A stretch of 64,000 nucleotides of DNA, taken from NCBI RefSeq assembly GCF_002592005.1, contig NZ_NVQF01000001.1:124001-188000 (forward strand), in the 5' to 3' direction. The DNA comes from Mycolicibacterium palauense. Its GTDB lineage: Bacteria; Actinomycetota; Actinomycetes; Mycobacteriales; Mycobacteriaceae. Positions 47,848 to 56,045 of the stretch are shown here, one piece after another. A program made the translations under genes and the position numbers. The notes beneath the pieces were generated by a model, which was not told the origin of the DNA, did not search any database, and saw only the letters and a list, made by a program, of their open reading frames with translations. The number at the start of each line of letters is the position of its first letter. The stretch's first letter is position 1.

Positions 47848-47907
47848 TTGGGCCCTGGATTGGGCCCTGGATAAGGCCCTGGATTAAGCCTTGGATTAGG
47901 CCCTGGA
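47848..47907. repeat. Five tandem 12-bp units upstream of the acyltransferase
   Basis: Consensus TTGGGCCCTGGA or TTAGGCCCTGGA. Units lie at 47848-47859, 47860-47871, 47872-47883, 47884-47895 and 47896-47907, with a diverging sixth. The array is flanked on both sides by TAGGCATAG (47839-47847 and 47909-47917). It ends 46 bp before the ATG of the WS/DGAT gene, within its likely promoter or leader. Confidence 0.9.
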
Positions 47908-47953
47908 TTAGGCATAGTGAAGTGAACGGGATCTCACCGCGGAGGTACGGGTC

Positions 47954-49351
47954 ATGGAACACTTGTCGGCCCTCGACGCCGGGTTCCTGGAGGTCGAGGA
48001 CTCCGACCCGCACATCAGCATGGCCATCGGCGGGGTGTCGGTGCTCGATGGTCCCGTCCCCGACTTCGACGAGCTGGTCACCGCACTGACCGAGCGGCTG
48101 GTGACCGTCCCGCGGCTGCGTCGGGTGCTGCGCACCCACCGCTTCGATCTGGAACCACCGGAATGGGTCGAGCGCACCGGGCTGGATCTGCGCCACCACT
48201 TCCGCCGCACCGCGTTGCCGCAGCCCGGCGACGACGCGACCCTGTTCCGCGCTATCGCCGACATCTTCGAGCGGCGCCTGGACCGGGACCACCCGCTGTG
48301 GGAGTGCTGGGTCATCGAGGGCCTGGCGCAGGACCGCTGGGCGCTGGTGATGAAGGTGCACCACTGCATCGCCGACGGGATCTCCGCCACCCGGATGGTG
48401 ACCGGGCTGTCCGACAACGGGGCGTCGGCCACCACCTTCGCCACCGATATCAACGCCACCGATATCAACGCCACCGACATCAACGCCACCAAGAGCGCTG
48501 CGGCCACCGGAGCGGGCCGGTCGCTGCCGCTCAACCCGCTGGACTGGGGGCGCGGCGCGGTGGAGCTGTCGGCCACCGCCACCACCGTGGCCGCCCGGGC
48601 GCTGCGGGGCACCGTCGAGGTGGTGTCCGGGCTGGTGAGCCCGGCGGCGGCGAGCTCGCTCAACGGACCCGTCAGCACGCTGCGGCGCTATCACGCCGCC
48701 CGCGTCTCGCTCTCGGAGGTCAACGCCGTCTGCGCCGCCTTCGACGCGACCCTCAACGACGTCGCGCTGACCGCCATCACCCAGGGCTACCGCGAGGTGC
48801 TGCTGCGCCGGGGCGAGCGCCCCGACCGCACGTCGCTGCGCACGCTGGTCCCGGTCTCGGTGCGGCAGACCGAGGATCTGGACACCCCCGACAACCGGGT
48901 CTCGATCATGCTGCCGCTGCTGCCGGTGGACCGGGCCAACCCGCTCGATCAGCTGCGCCTCGTGCGCTCGCGGATGTCCAGGGCCAAGTCCAGCGGCCAG
49001 AAGCAGGCCGGCAGTTCGGTGGTGGGCGTCGCCGGCCTGCTGCCGTTCCCGCTGACCGCCTGGGCGGTGCGACTGCTCAGCCGGTTGCCACAACGTGGGG
49101 TGGTCAGCCTGGCCACCAACGTGCCCGGGCCCCGCCAACGGCTGCAGGTGCTGGGCCGCGACGTGGTGCGCATGCTGCCCGTCCCACCCATCGCCCTGCA
49201 CCTGCGCAGCGGCATCGCCATGCTCAGCTACGGCGACGACCTCACCTTCGGCATCGTCGCCGACTACGACAGCGCACCCGATCTCGACGTGCTCGCCACC
49301 GGGATCGAACGGTCGGTGGCGCGGCTGGCCGAACTCGCGGCCAAACGGTGA
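47954..49351 (+). CDS. Wax ester synthase / diacylglycerol acyltransferase (Rv3371-like)
   Basis: 465 residues, full length for WS/DGAT. Catalytic motif HHCIADG spans 136-142, and the C-terminal domain has NVPGP and PPIALHLRSG. It esterifies diacylglycerol or fatty alcohol with acyl-CoA, building storage lipid at the membrane. An unusual insertion of three TDINA pentads (residues 164-178) lies just after the first domain. GGAGG precedes ATG 47954. A 12-bp repeat array lies in the upstream region. The stop codon is inside a 53-nt hairpin shared with the converging ppsA gene. Confidence 0.9.
   Translation: MEHLSALDAGFLEVEDSDPHISMAIGGVSVLDGPVPDFDELVTALTERLVTVPRLRRVLRTHRFDLEPPEWVERTGLDLRHHFRRTALPQPGDDATLFRAIADIFERRLDRDHPLWECWVIEGLAQDRWALVMKVHHCIADGISATRMVTGLSDNGASATTFATDINATDINATDINATKSAAATGAGRSLPLNPLDWGRGAVELSATATTVAARALRGTVEVVSGLVSPAAASSLNGPVSTLRRYHAARVSLSEVNAVCAAFDATLNDVALTAITQGYREVLLRRGERPDRTSLRTLVPVSVRQTEDLDTPDNRVSIMLPLLPVDRANPLDQLRLVRSRMSRAKSSGQKQAGSSVVGVAGLLPFPLTAWAVRLLSRLPQRGVVSLATNVPGPRQRLQVLGRDVVRMLPVPPIALHLRSGIAMLSYGDDLTFGIVADYDSAPDLDVLATGIERSVARLAELAAKR
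48443..48487 (+). repeat. Three tandem 15-bp coding repeats (Thr-Asp-Ile-Asn-Ala)
   Basis: ACCGATATCAACGCC occurs twice exactly and once with a T-to-C change. It inserts fifteen residues in the linker after the catalytic HHxxxDG domain of the acyltransferase. In frame and almost without drift, so probably a recent expansion. Confidence 0.9.
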
Positions 49352-49400
49352 TTTCGGTGCAGTACGTCCCGCCCAGCGGGACCTACTGCACCGAAATCAC
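49348..49400. terminator. 53-nt near-perfect hairpin, copy 2, containing both stop codons
   Basis: Arms 49348-49373 and 49375-49400 pair except for one C-C mismatch and one end mismatch next to the loop. It has the same length and the same ATTTCGGTGC outer and GTCCCGCC inner blocks as the hairpin at 12527-12579, with base changes compensated on both arms. The TGA of the acyltransferase (49349-49351) and the TGA of ppsA (49399-49397, minus strand) lie inside it, so it serves both converging genes. Confidence 0.75.
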
Positions 49401-51685
49401 GTGCGGGTCGACTCCAACAGCAGCCTGCGCTCGGCGGCGGCCACGGTGTGGCGGGCGGCCGGGGCGGCGTCGGGGTTGACCGAGATCGACGTGATGCCCA
49501 TGGCGACCAGCTTCTCGGCGAACGCCGGGTCCGTCGACGGGCGCTGCCCGCACAGCGAGGACGTGATGCCGTGCGTGCGTGCGGTGGAGACGATCCGGCC
49601 GATCGCGTCGAGCACCGCGCCGTCGGCCTCGTCGAACACCTCGGCGCAGATCTCCGAATCCCGGTCCACGCCGAGCATCAGCTGGGTCAGGTCGTTGCTG
49701 CCGATGGACACCCCGTCGATGCCCATGCCAATGTACTCCGGCAGCCAGTGCACCACCGAAGGCACCTCGGCCATCACCCACCGGTGCAGACCGCGCTGCC
49801 TGCCGGCCGGACTGGCGTCGACCAACGCCAGGCACTCCTCCAGCTCCCACTTGGTGCGCACGAAGGGGATCATCAGCCCGAGGTTCGGGCTGCTCTCCCG
49901 GATCTGCGCCAGGGCCTGCAGTTCCAGGTTGAACAGCTCGGGATCCTTGATGTAGCGGAAGCACCCCCGGTAGCCGATCATCGGGTTGTGCTCGACGGGC
50001 TCGTAGGCCTCGCCGCCCACCAGCTTGCGGAACTCGTTGCTGCGGAAGTCGGTGGCACGGTAGATCACCGGCCGCGGCGCGAACGCGGCGGCGATCCGGC
50101 CGACCGATTCGACCAGCGCCCGCACCACCGCGTCACCCTCGCCGTGCGCGATCAGGTCGTGCGGGTGACGCCCGCCCAGCGCCTCGGTGAGGATGAACTC
50201 CGCCCGCAGCAGGCCCACCCCGTCCACATCACCGGCCGCGACACGCTCGGCGGTGTCCGGCATGGCGAGGTTGACGTAGATCCTCGTGGCGGTCACCTCG
50301 GCGGCCGGACCCGCCGGCGCGGCCGGCCGGTCCTCGGCCTTGACCGTGGGTGCGGCGGCCGCCCCGGCGAGCACCTTTCCGTGCGTGCCGTCGACGGTGA
50401 CGACCGTGCCCGGCTCCAGGTCCTTGGTCGCGCTGCGCGCACCGACCACACAGGGCACCCCGAGTTCGCGCGCCACGATGGCCGCGTGACAGGTCATGCC
50501 ACCGGCGTCGGTGACGACCGCGGCCGCCCGGCGCAGCGTCGGCAGCCAGTCCGGGTTGGTCATCGGCGCCACCAGGATCTCGCCGTCGACCAGCTGCCCG
50601 CCCTCGTCGGGACTGCGCAGCACCCGCACCGTGCCCGAGGCGGTGCCCGGCGCCGCGGCCAACCCGCGGGCCAGCTCGGTCCCCACGGCCGGTCCCCCGT
50701 TGCCGAGCGTGGTGATCGGGCGGGCCTGCACCAGCCAGGTGTCGCCGGCCGGGTCCACCGCCCACTCGATGTCCTGCGGGGTGCCGTGGTGGCGTTCCAC
50801 CGCGACCGCCAGCTCGGCGACCCGGTGCAGTGCGGCGCCGTCGAGGACGCGGGCATCGGCCTGCTCGGGGCTCAGCGGCTCGTTGCGGTCATGGCCGTCG
50901 GCACCGCGCACGATCTGGAAGTCCTGGTGGCCGATGTGGGCGTCGAGTTCCTTCAGCGTGGCCTTGTCGACGGTGTACGTGTCCGGCTGGACCAGGCCCG
51001 ACACCACGACCTCACCCAGCCCGAACGCACCCTCGATCACCACGTGCTCGCGGTCGCCGCTGCTGGGGTCGGCGGTGAAGGCCACTCCCGACCGCTGCGA
51101 GGTGACCATGCGCTGCACGACCACCGCCATGGCCGGTTCGGCCTCGAAGCCGCGGCTGGCCCGGTAGGCCACCACGCGGGGCCCGAACAGCGACATCCAG
51201 CACTTGAGCACCGCATCGACCAGCTCGTCGTCACCGGTGATGTCGGTCAGCGTGGCGTTCATCCCCGCGAAAGAGGCGTCGCGTCCGTCCTCGCCGGTCG
51301 CCGACGAGCGCACCGCCACCGCCACGTTGTCACCCAGTCGGTGGTAGGCGGCCAGCAGCTCGGTGCGCACCTCGTCGGCGACGCCGGCCTTGGCGACCAG
51401 GTCGGCCATCTGCCGGCACAGGGTGGTCAGTTCGTCGGAGTCGGCGATCACCCCCAGCGCCCGACGGTGCAGCTCCGCGAGTTCCTCGGCGACACCGCCC
51501 GCCCGCATCGAGACGCGGTAGCAGTCCCGCAGCAGCACGAATCCGGGAGGCACCGGCAGACCGGCACTCACCAGCTCGCCCAGATTGGCCCCCTTGCCAC
51601 CGGCCTCCTCGGCGTCGGCGAGACTGAGTTTGGTGAAATCGCGGACCTGTGCCGCCATCGTCGCGGTCTGCTGTGCTTCGGTCAT
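49397..51685 (-). CDS. ppsA: Phosphoenolpyruvate synthase
   Basis: 762 residues. N-terminal ATP-grasp PEP/pyruvate-binding domain (GGKGANLGEL, VAVRSSATGEDG), swivelling domain with phosphocarrier His400 in GGMTCHAAIVAREL, and a TIM-barrel PEP domain ending with SSLCGQRPS. It converts pyruvate, ATP and water to PEP, AMP and phosphate for gluconeogenesis. ATG 51685 has GGGAGG upstream. Divergent from the PRTase-esterase gene, with DosR-like boxes in the 284-bp gap, suggesting induction in hypoxia. It could alternatively be a related dikinase, but length and motifs fit PpsA. Confidence 0.92.
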   Translation of the reverse strand: MTEAQQTATMAAQVRDFTKLSLADAEEAGGKGANLGELVSAGLPVPPGFVLLRDCYRVSMRAGGVAEELAELHRRALGVIADSDELTTLCRQMADLVAKAGVADEVRTELLAAYHRLGDNVAVAVRSSATGEDGRDASFAGMNATLTDITGDDELVDAVLKCWMSLFGPRVVAYRASRGFEAEPAMAVVVQRMVTSQRSGVAFTADPSSGDREHVVIEGAFGLGEVVVSGLVQPDTYTVDKATLKELDAHIGHQDFQIVRGADGHDRNEPLSPEQADARVLDGAALHRVAELAVAVERHHGTPQDIEWAVDPAGDTWLVQARPITTLGNGGPAVGTELARGLAAAPGTASGTVRVLRSPDEGGQLVDGEILVAPMTNPDWLPTLRRAAAVVTDAGGMTCHAAIVARELGVPCVVGARSATKDLEPGTVVTVDGTHGKVLAGAAAAPTVKAEDRPAAPAGPAAEVTATRIYVNLAMPDTAERVAAGDVDGVGLLRAEFILTEALGGRHPHDLIAHGEGDAVVRALVESVGRIAAAFAPRPVIYRATDFRSNEFRKLVGGEAYEPVEHNPMIGYRGCFRYIKDPELFNLELQALAQIRESSPNLGLMIPFVRTKWELEECLALVDASPAGRQRGLHRWVMAEVPSVVHWLPEYIGMGIDGVSIGSNDLTQLMLGVDRDSEICAEVFDEADGAVLDAIGRIVSTARTHGITSSLCGQRPSTDPAFAEKLVAMGITSISVNPDAAPAARHTVAAAERRLLLESTRT

Positions 51686-51786
51686 GGCTGCCTCCCGGTC
51701 GAATCACTCTGATCGTGCCGCCGCGACGCCGCCCGGCACCAGCGGTCGCAGGGCTCGCACCTCCGGTCGGATGGTCACCGCGCGCA

Positions 51787-51833
51787 GGGACCAATGGCCG
51801 CCCCGCCGGTGCGAAATCGGGGACTTCAGAATC
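51787..51833. promoter_or_regulatory. DosR-like boxes between ppsA and the PRTase-esterase gene
   Basis: GGGACCAATGGCCG (51787-51800) matches the DosR core GGGAC-N4-GN-CCC at all but the last base. A second weaker site, GGGACTTCAGAATC (51820-51833), keeps the GGGACTT half. Paired boxes are usual at DosR promoters. The gap otherwise shows nothing recognisable. Confidence 0.55.
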
Positions 51834-51969
51834 TGGGCACGGCGGGTACCGGGTGCTGAGATGAAGGAGAGCACCAGCACCGAAGATCTCCGGCCGAGAT
51901 AACCCACAATCCCGCGGTCCCGGGACGTGTCGGCCCCGGGACCGCGGCCCTAACTCCGGGAGGGCCACG

Positions 51970-54036
51970 ATGAGTCCCGCGACCACCTCCACGTCCCGAC
52001 GCAACGAACCCCGCCCGCTGTTCCGCGACCGGCGCGAAGCCGGCCGGGTGCTGGCCCGGCTGCTGGACTCCTACCGGGGCCGGCCCGACGTGATCGTCCT
52101 CGGGCTGGCCCGCGGCGGGGTCCCGGTCGCCTTCGAGGTGGCCCGGGCGCTGGGCGCCCCGCTCGACGCCTACGTCGTGCGCAAGCTGGGCGCGCCCGGG
52201 CACGAGGAATTCGCCGTCGGCGCGCTCGCCGGAGGCGGGCGGGTGGTGCTCAACGACGACGTGGTCCGCGCTCTGCGCGTCACCCCCACGCAGCTGCGCG
52301 AGGTCGCCGAGCGCGAGACCCGCGAACTGCATCGGCGCGAGGCCACCTACCGCGGCGAACGACCGCCGGTGGACGTCGCCGGCAAGACCGTCATCCTCGT
52401 CGACGACGGCCTGGCCACCGGGGCGAGCATGCGGGCCGCGGTCATCGCGCTGCGCGAGTGCGAACCCGCCCAGATCGTGGTGGCGGTCCCGGCCGCGCCG
52501 GAGTCCACCTGCCGCGAGTTCGCCGGCATGGTCGACGACATGGTGTGCGCCTCGATGCCCACGCCGTTTCTGGCGGTCGGCGAATCCTACTGGGACTTCA
52601 GCCAGACCAGCGACGACGAGGTGCGCTCCCTGCTGTCGGCGCCCACCACACCCCCGGCGAGCGCCCCGACACCGACGGCGCCGGAGACACCGGCCCAGTC
52701 GATCGCCCGGGTGGCCGTCGACGCCCCCGGCGGAGTGCCGCCCGCCGACGTACTCGACGACCTGATCGGCGATGCCCGGGTCGTGCTCATCGGCGAGAGC
52801 TCGCACGGCACCCACGAGTTCTACGAGGCGCGCGCCGAGATCACCAAATGGCTCATCGAGCACAAGGGATTCACCGCGGTGGCCGCCGAGGCGGACTGGC
52901 CCGACGCCTACCGGGTCAACCGCTACGCGCACGGCCTGGGCGGCGACACCACCGCCGAGGAGGCCCTCTCGGGATTCGAGCGGTTCCCGGCCTGGATGTG
53001 GCGCAACGAGGTGGTCCGCGACTTCGTGACCTGGCTGCGCTGGCACAACCAGCGCCAGTCGTCCTACGCCGACGGCCTGCCGGCCGGGTTCTACGGGCTG
53101 GACCTCTACAGCCTGCACCGCTCGATCCAGGAGGTGATCGGCTACCTGGACAGGGTGGATCCGGCGGCGGCCGAACGCGCCCGCGCCCGCTACGCCTGCT
53201 TCGATCACGCCTCACCCGAGGACGGGCAGGCCTACGGCTACGCGGCCGCGTTCGGGGCCGGCCCGTCGTGCGAACACGAGGCCGTCGCCCAGCTGGTCGA
53301 GGTGCACCGCAACGCCCTGGAGTACCTGCGCAGCGACGGGCTGGTCGCCGAGGACGAACTGTTCTGCGCGCAGCAGAACGCCCAGACGGTGCGAAACGCC
53401 GAGGAGTACTACCGGACCATGTTCGGCGGACGGGTCACCTCGTGGAACCTGCGCGACGAGCACATGGCCCAGACCCTGGATGCCCTGCTGGCCCATCTGG
53501 ACCGCCACCGCGGCGCCCGCGGCGGCACACCGGCACGGATCGTGGTGTGGGCACACAACTCCCACGTCGGCGACGCCCGGGCCACCGAGGTCGGCGGCGA
53601 CGGCCAGCTCACCCTGGGTCAGCTCGTCCGGCAGCGCTACGGCACCAAGGCCCGGCTGATCGGCTTCTCGACCTACAGCGGCACCGTCACCGCCGCGAGC
53701 AGCTGGGGCGGCCAGGCGCAGCGCAAGACGGTCCGCCCGGCGCTGCCCGGTAGCGTCGAGGAGGTGTTCCACCACACCGAGCTGCCCTCGTTCCTGGTGC
53801 CGATGCACGACGCGGGCGCGGCCGCCGAGACCCTGGAGACGGTGCGGCTGGCGCGCGCGATCGGCGTGATCTACCTTCCGGCCACCGAACGGCAGAGCCA
53901 CTATTACCACGTGCGGCCCTCCGATCAGTACGACGCCATGATCCACATCGACCACACCCGGGCCCTGCACCCGCTGGAGCCGAGCAGTGTCTGGATCGCC
54001 GGTGAGACCCCGGAGACCTATCCGAGCGGACTGTGA
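51970..54036 (+). CDS. Phosphoribosyltransferase-erythromycin esterase fusion (Rv2030c-like)
   Basis: 688 residues. Residues about 15-215 form a type I phosphoribosyltransferase domain with PRPP loop [14 protein letters not shown] Pro/Thr linker (about 218-245) leads to an erythromycin-esterase-like domain with [28 protein letters not shown] and [11 protein letters not shown]; conserved His and Glu suggest a hydrolase. Rv2030c has the same fusion and size and belongs to the DosR regulon; its function is unknown. GGGAGGG precedes ATG 51970. It is coupled to pfkB by GTGA overlap. Confidence 0.88.
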   Translation: MSPATTSTSRRNEPRPLFRDRREAGRVLARLLDSYRGRPDVIVLGLARGGVPVAFEVARALGAPLDAYVVRKLGAPGHEEFAVGALAGGGRVVLNDDVVRALRVTPTQLREVAERETRELHRREATYRGERPPVDVAGKTVILVDDGLATGASMRAAVIALRECEPAQIVVAVPAAPESTCREFAGMVDDMVCASMPTPFLAVGESYWDFSQTSDDEVRSLLSAPTTPPASAPTPTAPETPAQSIARVAVDAPGGVPPADVLDDLIGDARVVLIGESSHGTHEFYEARAEITKWLIEHKGFTAVAAEADWPDAYRVNRYAHGLGGDTTAEEALSGFERFPAWMWRNEVVRDFVTWLRWHNQRQSSYADGLPAGFYGLDLYSLHRSIQEVIGYLDRVDPAAAERARARYACFDHASPEDGQAYGYAAAFGAGPSCEHEAVAQLVEVHRNALEYLRSDGLVAEDELFCAQQNAQTVRNAEEYYRTMFGGRVTSWNLRDEHMAQTLDALLAHLDRHRGARGGTPARIVVWAHNSHVGDARATEVGGDGQLTLGQLVRQRYGTKARLIGFSTYSGTVTAASSWGGQAQRKTVRPALPGSVEEVFHHTELPSFLVPMHDAGAAAETLETVRLARAIGVIYLPATERQSHYYHVRPSDQYDAMIHIDHTRALHPLEPSSVWIAGETPETYPSGL

Positions 54037-54977
54037 ACGCGATGATCGTCACGCTGACGATGAACCCTGCGCTCGACATCACCACCGAGATCGGCACCGT
54101 CCAGCCGACCCACAAGATGCGCTGCGGCACACCGCAGTACGATCCCGGCGGCGGCGGCATCAACGTGGCGCGGGTGGCGCGGGTGCTCGGCGCGCCGGTG
54201 TCGGCGATCTTTCCCGCCGGCGGTGTCACCGGCGAGGCGCTGAGCCGGCTGCTCGGGATGGCCGGAATACCCGCCGACCGCATTCCGATCGCCGAGCCCA
54301 CCCGGGAGAGCTTCACCGTCAACGAACTCAGCACCGGCAAGCAGTTCCGGTTCATCCTGCCCGGGCCCGTGCTCACCGACGCCGAGCAGATCGAGTGCCT
54401 GGACCGGCTGCGCCACACCGTCGGGGTCGCCGACTACGTGGTGGCCAGCGGCAGTCTGCCGCCGGGGGTGCCCGCGGACTTCTACCAGCGCGTCGCCGAC
54501 ATCTGCGCGGAATTCGGCACGCCGCTGATCCTGGACAGCTCCGGGGACTGCCTGAAATACCTCGACACCGCGGTGCTGCTGCTCAAGCCGAGCCTGCGCG
54601 AGTTGAACGAACACTGCGGGCGCTCGCTGACCACCGAGGCCGACCAGATCGCCGCGGCGCGGTCGGTCATCGACGCCGGTCACGCCGACAACGTCGTGGT
54701 CTCGCTCGGCGGCCGTGGGGCGCTGCTGGTCTCGGCCGCCGAGGCGGTGCGGTTCGGCGTGATTCCGGTTCAGTCGCGCAGCGGAGTCGGGGCCGGCGAC
54801 GCGATGGTCGCCGGCATCACCGTCGGCCTGCTGCGCGGTTGGCCGCTGCAGAAGGCGGTGCTGCTGGGCACCGCCACCGGGGCGGCGACCCTGCTGACCC
54901 CGGGCACCGAGGTCTGCGACCGCGACGACGTCGAACGGCTCTTCGGCGAGGCCCCCGAACCGGTGCCGGTCGGCTGA
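54033..54977 (+). CDS. pfkB: PfkB-family sugar kinase (Rv2029c-like)
   Basis: 314 residues, ribokinase-fold 6-phosphofructokinase/tagatose-6-phosphate kinase type. [11 protein letters not shown] opens the fold, [17 protein letters not shown] binds sugar, and the catalytic anion hole and base are in [12 protein letters not shown]. It probably phosphorylates fructose-6-phosphate in hypoxic glycolysis. GTG 54033 overlaps the preceding stop; ATG 54042 is the alternative. The order Rv2030c-Rv2029c is preserved. It converges with the universal stress protein gene. Confidence 0.9.
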   Translation: MNAMIVTLTMNPALDITTEIGTVQPTHKMRCGTPQYDPGGGGINVARVARVLGAPVSAIFPAGGVTGEALSRLLGMAGIPADRIPIAEPTRESFTVNELSTGKQFRFILPGPVLTDAEQIECLDRLRHTVGVADYVVASGSLPPGVPADFYQRVADICAEFGTPLILDSSGDCLKYLDTAVLLLKPSLRELNEHCGRSLTTEADQIAAARSVIDAGHADNVVVSLGGRGALLVSAAEAVRFGVIPVQSRSGVGAGDAMVAGITVGLLRGWPLQKAVLLGTATGAATLLTPGTEVCDRDDVERLFGEAPEPVPVG

Positions 54978-55005
54978 GCCGGCTGCGTTCGCCCGGAGCC
55001 CCGCG

Positions 55006-55890
55006 TCAGCGCGCCACGATCACCGGCATCCGAACCGATTGCGCCACCGAGGCACTGACCGACCCCAGCAGCATCCCGGCGAATCCGCCGCGGCCGTGAC
55101 TGCCGACGACCAGCAGCTGGGCGTTCTTGGACTCCTCGAGCAGGGCGCGCGCCGGCCGGGCCCATTCGACGACCCGGCGCACCGCGACGTCCGGATAGCG
55201 TTCGCGCCAGCCGGCCAGCCGCTCCCCGAGCACCTCGTGGGCCTGCTGTTCCAGCGCGTTGTAGTCCAGGCCGGGCATCTCGATCACGTCGGAGTCGCTG
55301 ATGGCATGCACGGCCACCAGGTCGACACCCCGGCGCGAGGCCGCGTCGAAGGCGATCCCGGTGGCTTCTTCGGAGGCGCGCGACCCGTCGATACCGACGA
55401 CGACCGGAGCCTGGGCCGGGTTCTCCATCAGCGGGTCCTCGTCGTGGATGACCGCCACCGGGCAGTGCGCATGGCGCACCAGCCCCGAACTGACCGAGCC
55501 CAGCAGACCACGCGCCAGCGCACCGCGACCGCGGCTTCCGACGACCACCAACTCGGAATCCTTGCTGAGGTCCACCATGGTCGGCAGGGTGGGGCCGACC
55601 GGCATCTCGGTGTGCACCCGCACCCCGCCCCGGTCCTCGGCCGCCGCCTTGGCCACCTCCGCGGCTTCGTCGAGCATCTTGCGGCCCTGCCGGTCCTGCC
55701 ACTGCGCGTACTCCGGCGGCATCGGCACCTCGGGCCAGGCCATCATCAGCGGCGGACTCAACACATAGGCCAACGTCAGCGGGACGTTTCGCAGTGCAGC
55801 CTCACGCGCGGCCCAATCTACGGCCACCTTCGCCGGCGCCGACCCGTCGACCCCGACCAGGATGCCCCGATGCGCTGCGGGAGTGGACAT
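55006..55890 (-). CDS. Universal stress protein, tandem-domain (DosR type)
   Basis: 294 residues with two intact USP domains. Both carry the ATP-binding G-x2-G-x9-G(S) loop: VVGSRGRGALARGLLGSVSS and VVGSHGRGGFAGMLLGSVSA. GILVGVDGS and VVVGIDGS begin each half. Similar to the Rv1996/Rv2005c/Rv2623 class, which binds ATP and regulates growth during dormancy. ATG 55890 has AGGAG about 5 bases upstream; the longer frame lacks similarity. Divergent from the HAD-GH65 fusion, with a DosR-like box between. Confidence 0.92.
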   Translation of the reverse strand: MSTPAAHRGILVGVDGSAPAKVAVDWAAREAALRNVPLTLAYVLSPPLMMAWPEVPMPPEYAQWQDRQGRKMLDEAAEVAKAAAEDRGGVRVHTEMPVGPTLPTMVDLSKDSELVVVGSRGRGALARGLLGSVSSGLVRHAHCPVAVIHDEDPLMENPAQAPVVVGIDGSRASEEATGIAFDAASRRGVDLVAVHAISDSDVIEMPGLDYNALEQQAHEVLGERLAGWRERYPDVAVRRVVEWARPARALLEESKNAQLLVVGSHGRGGFAGMLLGSVSASVAQSVRMPVIVAR

Positions 55891-55991
55891 TTCGTTCTCC
55901 TTCCGCCGATCGCGGTCAACGTCGACCACAATCCGCCATCGACGGTACCGACCTGAGGCACCACGGGTAAGGGAAACAGGTAACCAATGCG

Positions 55992-56005
55992 GGGCCGTCC
56001 GTCCC
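55992..56005 (-). promoter_or_regulatory. DosR-like box between the USP and HAD-GH65 genes
   Basis: Read on the minus strand, GGGACGGACGGCCC matches GGGAC-N4-GN-CCC exactly. It lies 102 bp upstream of the USP ATG and 40 bp upstream of the HAD-GH65 ATG, so it could control either or both. Confidence 0.6.
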
Positions 56006-56045
56006 GGCCCCGCCGGCGTGACCTCACGTTACCGTGGAGGTCGTT

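Noticed and set aside
49448..51712. 754-codon plus-strand frame opposite ppsA
   Set aside because: Shadow of ppsA; no recognisable domain and biased Arg/Gly/His composition.
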